64,000 nt of DNA, from contig CM055098.1 of NCBI GenBank assembly GCA_029204225.1, positions 16,018,858 to 16,082,857 of the forward strand, in the 5' to 3' direction. The notes beneath the pieces are model-generated. The model made no database searches. It worked only from the letters and a program-made list of their open reading frames with translations, and was not told the origin of the DNA. This document shows, piece by piece, positions 43,953-55,803 of the stretch. The position numbers and the translations under genes were made by a program. The stretch is from Diphasiastrum complanatum (Eukaryota; Streptophyta; Lycopodiopsida; Lycopodiales; Lycopodiaceae). How positions within the stretch are numbered: position 1 is the stretch's first letter; each line of letters opens with the position of its first letter.

Positions 43953-45233
43953 TCAGTCCCCCATAACATCTGACCCCAGTGAAACTTTAGGTGGATTTTC
44001 TTTCTTCAACAAAAAGAGTTCTCTAAACTTCTCCAACTTGCTTTTGGAGGATTTTCCATTCTTGATTGAGGGACTCAAGCAAGTGGGCACATTCAGGACT
44101 GGAGTTACTCTCACACTCGAACCATAGGAGCTGACCTTCTCAGGAGCTCTCCGGTATGCCAAGAGCTTCAAAACATCGCCCTCTTCTTGCAATTTGCTAC
44201 AACCTTTCTGATGACCCCTGCATCTTTCTGGGTTCTTCAAGATTATTCTGCTTGACTGCACTCTCCTGGAGTTCACTATAGAAGCTGACTCATTCTCTCT
44301 GGAAGCAGATTTTTCAGAAACAGTCTGGACTTGAGCTCTCTCAGGACTACTCCACCTTGAACTTGGCATTGAAATTGATCTCCCAGACGAACATCTCCTA
44401 TTGGATTCAACTTCCACTTCTGAGTGCCTGCATATCCTGCCACGATTCATGCCACGACTCAGGAGGCTTTCCATTGAATTGACATCAGGCAGAAACTGAT
44501 GTTCCTGTCTGTTGCTACGTGTCCTGTGATGCTGCTTTTGATGGAGGACAGTGGAGCTTGGGATGTGGCAAGAGATTGGCTGTGAAATAGGAGATGTGGG
44601 AAAGGATTTTGAGAAGGTGGGGAGTTTAGCTGCCTTCTTCTCAGCACCTGTGTTACTTCCAACAAGGAGCTTCCACAGCTTTGAGGTAGCCACGAATCTA
44701 TTAGATCCATTCCCTTGTGCCTTTTTTGCACCAAAGAAATCTCTCAGTAAAATAGAGCACCTTGGGGTTTCAGGTGAAGGAGGGGCAATGGTACCCCTCT
44801 GAGGGGATGAGCAGAAAGCCAAACAGGGATGACCCAGATCAAGTACAGAAATCGCTTCTTGCCCGGCAAGACTGTGTGGCATGAAAAGAGGGGTTGCCTC
44901 TTGATCCACTGTAGCTGCACGAGTTTGAGCATCACCCTTTTTTGGCTGGAGACAAGGCTGTAAAGGAAGAAGCTTTCCATTGTAGAAGAGCTCATCTGCA
45001 GGGAGCATAGCTGATCCACCAGATAAAGAGTCATAGACACTGAAATTGAACATACTAAACTCAAAATCAGTGGAGAAGCAACTGCGATCTTGCTTTCCCA
45101 CAGGTGCCTCATCCAACTGAGGAAAGCTATCCGAAAAAGAAACACGAGGACTCAGCCATTCCATCTGGGAGGAATCACTACTCAAAAAGTGGGGCGATGT
45201 ATCTATGCTCTGCAGTAATGATTCACAAGCCAT
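43953..45233 (-). CDS. MAKR-like (membrane-associated kinase regulator) protein
   Basis: Intact 426-residue protein with the first in-frame ATG at 45233 (MACESLLQSIDTSPHF). Key block: CFSTDFEFSMFNFSVY then AMLPADELFYNGKLLPLQP at about 75-105, the (D/E)FEF...PADELFYxGKLLPL signature of plant MAKR/BKI1 relatives, which bind acidic membranes and receptor kinases. The middle is serine- and basic-rich (RSNRQEHQFLPDVNSMESLL, RSISMPSSRWSSPERAQVQ), fitting phosphoregulated membrane association. The end reads VRVTPVLNVPTCLSPSIKNG and KLEKFRELFLLKKE. No transmembrane segment. DUF1645 proteins share the ADELF motif, so membership could be argued, but the FEF spacing and C-terminus fit MAKR better. Single-exon as seen. 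Confidence 0.62.
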   Translation of the reverse strand: MACESLLQSIDTSPHFLSSDSSQMEWLSPRVSFSDSFPQLDEAPVGKQDRSCFSTDFEFSMFNFSVYDSLSGGSAMLPADELFYNGKLLPLQPCLQPKKGDAQTRAATVDQEATPLFMPHSLAGQEAISVLDLGHPCLAFCSSPQRGTIAPPSPETPRCSILLRDFFGAKKAQGNGSNRFVATSKLWKLLVGSNTGAEKKAAKLPTFSKSFPTSPISQPISCHIPSSTVLHQKQHHRTRSNRQEHQFLPDVNSMESLLSRGMNRGRICRHSEVEVESNRRCSSGRSISMPSSRWSSPERAQVQTVSEKSASRENESASIVNSRRVQSSRIILKNPERCRGHQKGCSKLQEEGDVLKLLAYRRAPEKVSSYGSSVRVTPVLNVPTCLSPSIKNGKSSKSKLEKFRELFLLKKENPPKVSLGSDVMGD

Positions 45234-46205
45234 TTTCTGAGCAAATTGGCAACTAAAGCGAATCTTTGAGCAGGAATTCCGGGCTAGCAAAGCTTATCAC
45301 CCACGCAAAGCTGAGGCCATAATCTTTCCTGGCTAACAAATATAGCAGCAAACTTCAGTCATATCTCTCGACAGCTGCTCAATTTGCTTGGAAAACACAA
45401 TTAAGCAAAGATGGGTTCTTTGTATCTGATGGTGTCTTTTTGGTAGCTATTTGAGCCTATATCTCACTTGCAGCTGCGTGCACGCTTGTGCAGGCTAATA
45501 AGCACGCTTGTTGTTCCGTTGCGTTTCTGTTGTTCTACAGAGAAGAGACAGATCGCCTAAAATAGCTGCAAGCCGCGCATCTGAGGGAGACGCCAGGAAG
45601 ACGACAGAAATTTCAAACTTAAATGTCAGAGGCTATTTACTCTGGCCTTTAAAGAGCGAGACACCTGCTGCAGGAAATGGCGGCTCTGCTTACCCGTGAA
45701 ATTCTGGAACAACCCAAATCATTTGAAATGGAAACGTTACGCTCTAATCTTAACTATAGAGCCCATAGATATTAGATAAGAGAGAGAGAGAGAGAGATAG
45801 AGAAAGAGAGATCGATCTATGATCTGACTCCGACTGAGATTCTAAGAGAGTGTTCTCTGCAGACTGCAGTCTGAGTCTCTGTATGTAGTATGTATGTACT
45901 ATCACTATGTACAGTGAGTTGTGAGTGAGTCCTGGTGCTAGGACCCTAGGTGCTTGCAAGCTGCTGTACTATGTGCATTGTGCAGTGAGTTGTAAACTTT
46001 GCAACCCACACTGCAAGATGTGATCTGGGACCCGGGTGGTATTCTGTACTCAAACTACAGGACTGCAAATCCCAAGCACGTGAACTAAAATTTTGCAGTT
46101 TGATCGAGATCAAAAAGTTCAGTACAATGATCAATCTGGCATTTGCTTGTGTGAGAGATAAAAGATCTTAACTAGTAGCAGTATTCCACTACCAGCCAAT
46201 CAAAT

Positions 46206-46237
<32 letters not shown>

Positions 46238-46600
46238 CGAGCGAGAGCAATAATGGCCAGGCAATAAAGGATATATATCAGTTCACAACCAAGTTACCAA
46301 CCACAATTTTTGAAAAAAGACTTCAATTCTGATCCAAGAATCAATATCAAAGTTCAAAAGAACTGCTACTGCTGCTGGAGAAAACCTCTACTGTACTGTA
46401 CTGTCTGAAGCCTAAAGGTCTCGAGGAGAAAAGGGGGGAGAGAGAACGAGAGAGATAGAGAGAGAGAGAGGTGGGGGGTTGGAAAGGGTGGGTGTTAAAT
46501 ACAAGAGAGGAAAAAAGATGAGAGAATGTAATGATGAGAGGGTGCTGGTGGATCTTGGGAAATTGGAATTGGCCAACCACTTCATGGGGCCACACCTGCA
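45234..46600 (-). promoter_or_regulatory. Probable 5' UTR and promoter of the MAKR-like gene, GA/CT-rich
   Basis: (GA)n tracts at 45779-45797, 46206-46232 and 46439-46470 read as CT tracts in the gene's direction, typical of plant leaders and GAGA-type (BPC) sites. A minus-strand TATTTAA near 46495-46501 followed by CCACCC and CT tracts could be the core promoter. Transcription start is not determined. Confidence 0.35.
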
Positions 46601-46968
46601 GGCAACACTATATGATTACTATATTTTATTATTACTAGACTGGTAAAGCAAGGAGAGTAGAGACCTGTCCCTTATGCAACTTAGTCCACTTAGGCTTCTC
46701 TTTTGGCATATTTTATATATTAAGTGGTAGCAAGCTTCTTGAAAAAAAAAGGGATATTCAGCACGTTCCATCCATGAACTCTAAAAATGGGTGAATTATT
46801 GAAATCATAAATTTTGTTATACATGTAGAAGAACCACTATGGGTTGAGCTATTTTCGCCATAAAAGTTAAGGGGTAAATTGTTGGTGGTAATTTTTGTTA
46901 TCATGTATAGTGAAATTGGCACACTATAGGTCAACATTAATTTGAAAGGGGTGTGTGTGCAGCGCGCA

Positions 46969-46973
<5 letters not shown>

Positions 46974-47045
<72 letters not shown>

Positions 47046-47110
47046 GTGCGTGTTTGTGTGTGTGTGCGTGCGTGTGTGCACATGTGCGCGTGTGTGTGTG
47101 TGTGTGTGTC
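46974..47110 (+). repeat. Compound (GT)n-(GA)n-(GT)n microsatellite
   Basis: (GT)n at 46974-47012, (GA)n at 47013-47042, then interrupted GT/GC repeats to 47110. Confidence 0.95.
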
Positions 47111-48189
47111 ATTTGAGTAGGTTAGTTGAGTGTTATGAGGTTTGAGATACATGTCTCTTTGATTCCTCTAGCTAAAGGGGTGTTTAATTAACATGATGTA
47201 GTATAGCAATGCATGTTTCTCTCTTGCATTGATCTCACTCCAAGGTGAAGAATATTCTGTGACTTCAACTCTTGAAGTGTAATAGGTTTTGTCTGCGAAC
47301 CTTGCTTGTGCAATAGTGTAAGTGGAGCAATTGGGGCAAAACTGATAAAATCCAACCAACTCCAATGTGCAATATCAATCTAAACTTTTTCATTTCATTA
47401 TTTTAGAGGTTGTTTAAGTTCAAACTAATGTTGAAGTAGCTAGATACATAATTGTCATGACGATGACAACACTACGGAGAAATTATCATGAGATGTCTAG
47501 TGTCTAGACCGAATTGGGTCATGGATAAATTTATGCTTGAGATTGATCTCCATTTACAAAATCAAGGTATTGCTATTATGTGATGGCAAATTCTTAATTC
47601 AAGAGAGATTTGATTGATGGCAATTACAACAACAAAACATTCAAGTGAAATCTTGTGCAAGTTATGCACACTTGTGGCTAACATGCCTTTTTGCAACAAA
47701 TTTTGCCCACCCAACCATTTTCACAAATGGGCAGATACTATGGCAAATACAGGTTAGAGATAAAAATCAAATATAAAGGCATAGGAGCATGAAGGCTTCC
47801 AGTTGCCCCTCCTTTCTGGGACTCAAGTTTGGGTGTTGATGTCCATTTATGACATGGTTGGGACTCGTGATTGAGTCATCATGGACAAACCAAATGACTC
47901 TTAACCAATTCAACTACAAAGGTAGAGGGTTTAACACTAGAGTTGTAGCAAATTGGGACAATAAGGCGTTTTTTTTGAAAAAAAGTTGTGGGTCCCTAAA
48001 ACTTATGTTTTAGAAAGTGAGGACCATAGATTGATACTTTATCATGCTAATCTCATGAACTCAACACAGAATTTCTCTTTCAAGATTAGATCTCGAATAT
48101 GATGGTATTTCAGAGGTATGTTTTTGGTTTTTGAATGAAAAACCAGATCCTAGGCTAAATAAATAGCATTATGAGATTCCATCTTCATG
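47111..48189. other. No gene seen
   Basis: No coding signal and no strong repeat. Confidence 0.5.
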
Positions 48190-50510
48190 ATGGAGGGGTC
48201 TTGATGCGGTATGCCAATCTCTTCCAACATCATTTCCAGCCATATCACCTCATTTGCCACCTTTGAAACTGCCATATATTCTGCTTTGCATGAAGACTGA
48301 GCTACCAGTGTCTACTTCTTGCACGTCCAACTGATTGCAACTCCACACAATATCGAACAGCCACCAGTTATTGACTTGATGTCATCTTTGCAGCTAGTCC
48401 AAATTGCATCGTTGTAGTGTCGTAGGACAAAGTCATTCTCTCTTTTGTAGATTAGCCCAAAATTATAGGTGTCTTTCAGATATTGCAGGACTCGCTTCGC
48501 CATCTGCCAGTGCTGCATTCCAAGATTAGAAGAAAATTGACTGAGTGGATAGATAGAGAATGCTAAATCGGCTCTCGTGCAAACAGTAAGGTACATCAAA
48601 CTCCCAATTAGATTTTGATATGGGATCCTTTACGTTTTTTGTCTTTCCTCATTGGTGCTAGGGCAATCTTGCTTTGACAATTTGGCTCCGACCATCATTG
48701 GTGTCATCTTCTCTTTGCAATCAATCATCCCGTATTGCTTCAACACTTTCTTAGCATATTCGGAGTGCTCCCATCTTTTTGTCTCTTTTCATCTGTAGCC
48801 CCAGACACTTTGTTGCTTCTCTTAGATATGTGATCTCGTACTTAGCAAATATTTGACTCTTCGTTTCATTGATTAACGTTAGACAGTTTTCTATCATCAA
48901 AGAGTCATCCACAAATATGGTCAAAATCATGAACTTTTCTTCTATCCTTTTAATATAAACATTGCAATAAGGTTGTGTAGGGTAGAAGCCTAGAGACTTC
49001 AGAAGACTATCAAGCTTCTTATACCAAGCTTGTGAGGCCTATTTAAGATCGCAGCAACCGACAGGCATAATCTCGATTGTTCGGATCATAACCTTCAGGT
49101 TGCTTCATGGAAATTTCTTCATCTAAGTCTCCGTGGAGGAAGGCTATTTTGACATCAATTTGATATATCTCCAGATCATATTTCGTAGCATAGGCAAGAA
49201 GTAGTCGGGACGCTCGACATATTGACCATTGGGGAGTATGTATCGAAGTAGGCGATACCATATCTCTGAGTATAGCCTTTCGAGACAAGTCGAGCCTTAT
49301 ATCTTCCGACACTGCCATCTGATCCAAGCTTCTTCTTGTATACCCATTTGCAGTAAACTTTCTTCTTTCCTTCGGGTAGTGGTTCAAGTGTCCATGCCTG
49401 ATTTTGCTGCATCGATTTGATCTCTTCCAACATTGCTTGCTTCCAAAATTCACCTTCAAGATTATGGATTGCTTCTAGATATGTCGTTGGTTCCTCAATG
49501 AAGCTGCAAAATTTGGCGTCTGTGTCTTCGCTCCACTAAAGATTATCGATGAATCTGTCGGGGGGTCTTCTAATTCTTGTCGACCTTCTTGGTGGGATTT
49601 GTGGCTGTTGGTGTGTTTGTTCTTCGAATTCTTCGACAAGATGATCTTTTGTCTTCTGTTTTGGAGTTTGTGGTTTGACATTCTGATTCCACATTTGGCC
49701 TTGAACTCCCTCTTTAATTGGCAATATTGAGAATATTTCATGGCCTCTTGATTCTTTTACCCTTGGAATTGTCGATTTGTCGAACCTCACATCTCTGCTT
49801 ATAACCACCTTCTTTGAGATTGCGAGCCGTTTGAATATTTGTCTACACCGACTTTTCATCTAGTGTTTGCTTTTTCTTTTTTTTTGGTACGTGCATGTAT
49901 GATGCACATCCGAACACTCGTACATACGATAGATCGGGCTTTTCACCTCTCCACATTTTGTATGACGTCTTGTTTTCTAGTGTTGTCATAATTGATCAGT
50001 TCTGTAGATGTATTACAACTACAATTGCTTCAGCCCAAAACTAACTTGGCAATTGTGCTTGTGCCATCATGCATTTTGCTCCTTCCACAAGCATTCTATT
50101 TCATCTTTCTGCTACACCATTGTATTGCATTGTATATGCAGGCATGAATTGATGTTCTATTTCTCTCTCTTGATAGAAGCTCGGAAGTTCTTTGCTCGAA
50201 TATTCGCCTCCATTATTGGACTAAGGGTATGCAATTTCTTGGAGGTGTGTCGTTCTGCAAACATCACAAATTTCTTGAATCCATCATACACTTCGGACTT
50301 CTTTTTCAGATACTATATAGTTGTCATCCACTGAAATCATCTATGAATGTGAGGAAGTATCTTGATTCGGAAAGGGAGTCGACCTTCATAGGTCCACAGA
50401 AATCTGAGTGAACTAACTCTAGGATGTCCTTGGCTCTCCTTCCTTCATGTACAAATGAACTTCGCTTACCTTTTTGACAGGCTTTGCAAAATTTACTATA
50501 AATAGAATTC
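48190..50510 (-). pseudogene. Copia integrase-RT-RNase H remnant
   Basis: Read leftwards from about 50500: FCKACQKGKRSSFVHEGRRA, ILELVHSDFCGPMKV and FLTFIDDFSG (integrase), then the linker PPRRSTRIRRPPDRF, RT start LEEIKSMQQNQAWTLEPLPE and KKVYCKWVYKKKLGSDG, RT core IYQIDVKIAFLHGDLDEEIS, ILTIFVDDSLMIENC (FVDD in place of YVDD), and MMYLTVCTRADLAFSIYPLS with SITGGCSILCGVAISW of RNase H, ending near 48190 at the EAEY segment. Many stops and frame slips. Its gag and LTRs were not found nearby. A family different from elements A and B. Confidence 0.9.
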
Positions 50511-50986
50511 TCAAAAGATCAACGAAGGTTTTGGCAAAGGTTGCAAAAATAGGATTGTTATTTTTGCAAAAAGACCTCTTTTTGACAAAAATAGATCAAT
50601 ATGACAAATGGCCTTGACAAAAATGTTTACCCAACTCACTAATTATCAAAAGTAGTAAGTAGGACTGACACAGACTCTAGCGGAGGTTTAGGCGAAGGTT
50701 CTTCTCATAGAACTGATATTTTTGTAGAAAGTTGTAAATTTTCCACAAAAGATTACCAATAACTAGATGAAAAGTCGCTTTGGCCTTCTATATTTGGTAT
50801 TAATCTTTGCAGACTTGGTAGTAGATAGATCTGAATCACACCTATGCACAATGAATCGGATGAAGGTTCTTTTTCTATATTTTTTAGGGTTTTGATGGTT
50901 TTTTGGTGTTTTCTTATGGTTTTTCTGATGTTTTTGCACATCTGCTTGGAATTAACCTTCGCTGTGCATCTCATAGGCAAATCATT
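50511..50986. other. No gene seen
   Basis: Phrases 'cgaaggttttggcaaagg' and 'cgaaggttcttctc' recur near 50525-50700; may be leader of the following gag fragment. Confidence 0.35.
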
Positions 50987-51251
50987 CAATATGCCATCCA
51001 TGGGTGGATTCTTGTTAGAATCTTGTGAGAGACTAACATCCACAAATTATTCCGTATGGAAAGTGAGAATGGAATCACTATTTGTGATCCATGACCTCTA
51101 TGATATTGTTCTTGGAGTTGAGGAATAACCTCAAGGAGCTCAAGAACAATTGAATTACAAGAAGAAGGCTAGATTAGCCTTGCATTGCTTAAACATGGAT
51201 GTAAGCAATGGCCTATTGAAAGAGGTAGCTTCTTGTGCCTCATCCAAAGTG
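50987..51251 (+). pseudogene. Copia gag N-terminal fragment, cut by an LTR
   Basis: ERLTSTNYSVWKVRMESLF, VIHDLYDIVLGVEE, one stop, then LNYKKKARLALHCLNMDVSN and LLKEVASCASSKV match the start of gag in the next element (TSSNYAMWKIIMESLL). It ends exactly where the LTR at 51252 begins, so it was interrupted by that insertion. Confidence 0.8.
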
Positions 51252-51976
51252 TGAAGATTATTAAATTATTATCTTCCTATCTCAAGTTTGGGGCCATGTC
51301 CATGGTGATTTCCACTAAAATTCATGTTGTACATAAAAGGAGTGTGAATTGAGCACATATCCTTCTAGTGTAGCTCGGATTTGAGTTAGATAAGTTCAAT
51401 TATGATGACATGCAAATGTTTAGATAGCATGCAAAGTCTTACTGTATGCATGCAAGCCACATGCAATCAGTGCATGCAACATGCAAAGTAGTTTCAGTGA
51501 TCTACACATGTCTAGGTAGTTTTATGAGTTGACATGCAGTACATGCAACATCCATGCATGCAGTTACACATGTAGATCTCTGGTAGGTGAATTATTCAAT
51601 TAAGTGGACTTTCCATGCAACTCCACTGTAGGAATTCGAGTCTCTCTCATGTAGGGAAAGTTGGGCATGTTTTGCCATATTGTAAATATTGAGATTTTGG
51701 TGTTTTGGACTCATTCTCTCTCTACCCGAGTTTTCTATGCTTGATTTTCTCTCTCTACCCGAGAGCAGCCTCTTTTTCCCATACTGAACACTTAGAATTA
51801 TTTATGACATTCATTTCTCATAGTGAAGAGCTAGATTTTTTCATCTGATGTATGCCATTGTGCTCTTGCCTTAGATTTTTCAAGTATACTGTTCTTTGAT
51901 CAATCTTGTGCAATCACAATACCTCAATAATATCCTTTAAGGTGTGTGGTGAAGTTCACACGTGCTAAAAACTTCA
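51252..51976 (+). repeat. 5' LTR of copia element C (725 bp), CATGCA-rich
   Basis: Begins TGAAGATT and ends AAAACTTCA, a 5-bp terminal inverted repeat TGAAG/CTTCA, followed by a primer site. The U3 region 51411-51625 holds at least ten CATGCA words. Pyrimidine-rich CTCTCTCTACCCGAG occurs twice near 51713-51765. Confidence 0.85.
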
Positions 51977-51978
51977 CA

Positions 51979-51990
51979 GGGTATTAGAGC
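51979..51990 (+). other. Primer binding site of element C
   Basis: GGTATTAGAGCTTC begins just after the LTR (two extra bases), close to the tRNA-Met site TGGTATCAGAGC. Confidence 0.75.
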
Positions 51991-52662
51991 TTCATGCTTT
52001 GAAGAGGTGAGGGTGTATATATCAAATCATTCGTGTTTTTGCTTGTAGGAACTCGGATTTGGGAGAGGGATTCAAACTCACTGAGAAACAAGCAATCTGA
52101 GGACCATAAGTGGATCAAATCAAGGCTGATCTGATCCAGTAGATAGCTTGTTGGATAGGTATTTAAGAGTAGAATGTGTTGCTCTTGTTTCTAAATCAAT
52201 TTGATTTGTTTTTAGAAGAGTTCTAGGCAATCGGAGAGTTTGAGAGGGTACTCAACTCGTGGGATATGCCAAAGTGAGCACACATATGTCTTTTTCACCA
52301 TTTTCATCAATTTTCACTGTCAATCAAGTACAATTGGATAGAAGTGAGTGTTATGAGGTTTTAGACTTTTCATTTCACACATATTACTATTTTCAAGTTG
52401 AAAGTAGGTTCCTAGAGAGTTTATCAGTACTTTGAAACTCGTGGGAGAGATAGACTTCTTGCTTGCATGTGCTTCTTCTTTTGTGACTGAAGCAAGATCC
52501 AAATTCAAGATAGATTGATTTTTTGTATTGAGAATTTGTTCTCACATCTGTTGCTAGATTTCATAGGGTGGATCAACATCTATGTTAGATCCTAGATTGA
52601 GATAGCAAGCAACATCCTTTCAACTCCATTTTTTATCATTACTAGAATTTCTCATCAAGAAG

Positions 52663-55521
52663 ATGTCTTCATCTGGTTCACATTTCTTAGAGCACAGTGA
52701 CATCTTCCAATTATGCAATGTGGAAGATCATAATGGAATCATTGTTGATTCTACAGGATGTAATGGATATTGTGAGTGGAGCTGAAGAAGAACCTACTGC
52801 ACCTAATGAAGCTGCATCATTCCACAAAAGAACCAGAATTGCCCTTCATTTTATAAAAATGAATGTTACCAATGAAGTGTTAAGAGAGATCAATACATGC
52901 ACCACTGCCAAGGAAGCTTGGGATTCTCTAAAAACAATCTATGAAATCAAAAATATTTCTGTATTGCTTACACTTAGAAACCAAATATTTCTAAGTTATC
53001 AGAGAGTAGATGAGAGTGCTTCATCATATGTCATGAGAGTTAAGGATCTTCATCAAGAGTTAGCTGGTATTGGTGATGCTCTTAAAAACACTAAACATGT
53101 TCAAGTAGTCCTAAATGGACTTAGAGATGAGTATGACAATATCGTGTAGACTTATGCTGTCAGAGAGGATCTTCCATCCTTGGAGACACTGCAAGGTGTT
53201 CTCATTGCTGAAGAAACCAAGCAAGAGAACAAGATGCTGAGTATCAACAAACTTTCATTGAAAGATGGTGGAGATGACAAAGCACTCTTCATCAGAGACA
53301 AGTCAAGAGGCAAGAGCAAAGGACAACAACAGTTCAAGAAGGACAAAGCCAAAGAAGGTGGTGAGGATCAGTCCTCACAAGCTGCAACATCCAGTGGCAA
53401 GAAGAAGCTGTCAAAGATCAAGTGTTTTTTCTGTGGCAAGAAAGGACACTATGCATCAAACTGTTTCAAGAAGAAGAATCAATCTAAACAAGCTAACCTT
53501 ACTAATGAGGATGAGTACACCAAGAAGAAAGACTATTCCAAGGGCAATAATCAAGTGCAGCAGCAACAACAGTAGAAGCCTCATACTCAAGGTGAAAGCA
53601 GTGGATCGTGCAAGAAGCTCTTCTGCAGATATTGTAAGAGAGCTAATCATGACATCAAGGAATTTCGAATCCGCATCTACAAAGAGGCAAAGAAACAACA
53701 ACAACAACAGCCAGATTCCTCCAATGCGGTGGAATTCAAGGAGCAAGATTCACACCTGTTAATGGCTTAAAATAGTGTCAACGAAGACCACAACAGCTAG
53801 TACCTGAACAATGGCGCTACCCAACACATGACCTCTAGCAAGGAATGGTTTACCGAGTATGCAGCTTACAACAGAGATCAATTCATCTACCTTGGAGATT
53901 CAGGCACCATAGGCAAAGGGACAGTCAAGATCACATTCAACAATGATCTTTCTATTTGTGTTCCCAATGTTCTTTACATACCTCAACTATCAAAGAACCT
54001 GTTATCAGTCTCTAAGATAACTGATGAGGGCTACACTATTACTTTCTCTTTTGAATAGTGTATAATCTTCAATGAAGATACTACTTTGACTACATGTACT
54101 AGAGTTGGATATCCATATCTACTTACATTAGCTAGTATCTCTCATGAAAATGTAAATGATTAGCGCACCTACCTGCGAAGTTTTGGGCAGAAGCTACTGC
54201 CATAGCCTATTATGTACAGAATAGATCCAGCACTAAAGTTGTCAACAACAAAACTCCTTATGAAATATGCCATGGACACAAGCCTAGTGTCAACCATTTA
54301 AAAATCTTTGGTTGTGTATGTTTTGTTCACATTCCTAAATAACTTAGGAAGAAGCTGGATCATAGGAAAAATAAATGTATTTTCATTGGCTATTCTGATG
54401 AACATGAAGCTTACAAAGTTTATGATCTATCCACCAATGTAGCATTTGTCTCTAGGGATGTAATCTTCCAAGAACACGCATACTATGATTTTTAACAACC
54501 TTCGATAAACGATGCTATGTCATTTCATCCTATTTTACATAGCATGGAATCTTCCAACGATAATGTTTCTTCTACAGAACTTGCAGCTACAACTATAGAA
54601 GCTGAGCAACTCACAATATGTGTGAGTAGACCAGACCAAGCTACCTCGAGCAAATATAGAGAAATTCAAGAAGAAGCACCATCTTATCATGGTCAACCTA
54701 GTGTTTGCAAATCCTCATGGACTCGAACAGTTCCCGAGAGGTATAGACCTCAATCATTCTGGACTTCATCAGAAGAACCAGAGACCCTAGCTGAAGCATT
54801 AACTCCAAGGATGTTGTGAAGCGACAAAAAGCTATGAAAAGCAAGTACAACTCACTTTTAACGAATCAGACCTGCTAGACACTAGTCAACTTCCCAACTC
54901 ACAAGAGAGTTATCGACAACAAGTGGATCTTCAAGAAGAAGATCGACTCTGATGGTTCCATTGCAAAATAAAAAGTACGGCTGGTGGCTAAAGGATTCAC
55001 TCAAGTCCAATGAGTGGATTATCAAGAGATTCTTAGTCTTGTTGTCAAAATGCAGTCAATCAGAACTCCAATTGCATTAGTAGTCGCGGAAGACCTCTAA
55101 ATGCAACAGATGGATGTCAAGACAATGTTTCTCAGTGACAATGTCGAAGAGGAGCTGTATACCTTCCAACCGGAAGGATTCAAAGTTAAGGGCCAAGGGC
55201 ACAAAGTGTGCAAGCTGCACAAAGCAGTCTATGGTCTGAAATAGGCCGCTAGAGCATGGTTCAATAGAATCAAGTCTTATCTCATTCAATTGGGTTTTGC
55301 AAGCAATTCAATTGACTGTAATGTTTATTCCAAGCATATAGGTGTCCATTAAGCTCATATAGCTCTTTATGTAGATGATGCATTTATTTTGTCTAACGAC
55401 ACTTTCCTATTGCACACTACTAAGAGTGATCTGTCAAAAGGATTTGACATGACTAATCTAGGCGTTGTCCATAGGAATTCGCATTACTAGAAATAGACTT
55501 CAGAAGAAGATCTACAAAAAG
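52663..55521 (+). pseudogene. Copia element C gag-pol, broken, integrase core deleted
   Basis: Gag starts at ATG 52663 (MSSSSGSHFLEHSD) with TSSNYAMWKIIMESLLILQD; zinc knuckles CFFCGKKGHYASNC near 53430-53470 and CRYCKRANHDIKEF near 53620; protease-like YLNNGATQHM near 53800, with the usual D of DSGA changed to N. After 54160 the integrase core is missing and the sequence resumes at AKFWAEATAIAYYVQNRSST, the integrase tail FGCVCFVH and the linker WTRTVPERYRP. RT pieces follow in several frames, including ALYVDDAFILSN near 55360 and GIRITRNRLQKKIYKK at 55470-55515, where another LTR cuts it. Numerous stops. Confidence 0.92.
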
Positions 55522-55803
55522 TGTCGCTTTTCTGGAAGTGCCTAAATGGCCCAAAAACAACTTACATAAGTGTCGCTAAATACTTAGTTGCTCAAGAAGG
55601 TAAAAAAGAAGCGACAATGTCGAGTGTCGGGTTTTTTGCCTGTGGAAAAACCTGAGTAAAAATGCAGACTATAGCGACAATCAGTTCAAATATGCAGACT
55701 GTTGAAAAATAGTTCATTTTCTGCAGATTTCATTTGAGAGAGTAAAAATCAGAGAAGGAAGAAGGGTTGTTGGGATGAGTAGGAGTTAGATTAAATTCCA
55801 ACA
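55522..55803 (-). repeat. LTR of a minus-strand copia element D (282 bp)
   Basis: Minus strand begins TGTTGGAATTTAATC right after the polypurine tract AAGGGGGAG (55813-55804) and ends ...AAAGCGACA at 55522. It is inserted into the RT of element C. It holds several GTGTCGC/GCGACA and GCAGACT words shared with the repeat at 18928-19047. Confidence 0.8.

Noticed and set aside
46347-46595. A small serine-rich protein on the minus strand
   Set aside because: The frame runs through CT-rich leader-like DNA and ends in a run of Ser from CAG/CTG triplets; better explained as promoter or 5' UTR of the MAKR-like gene.
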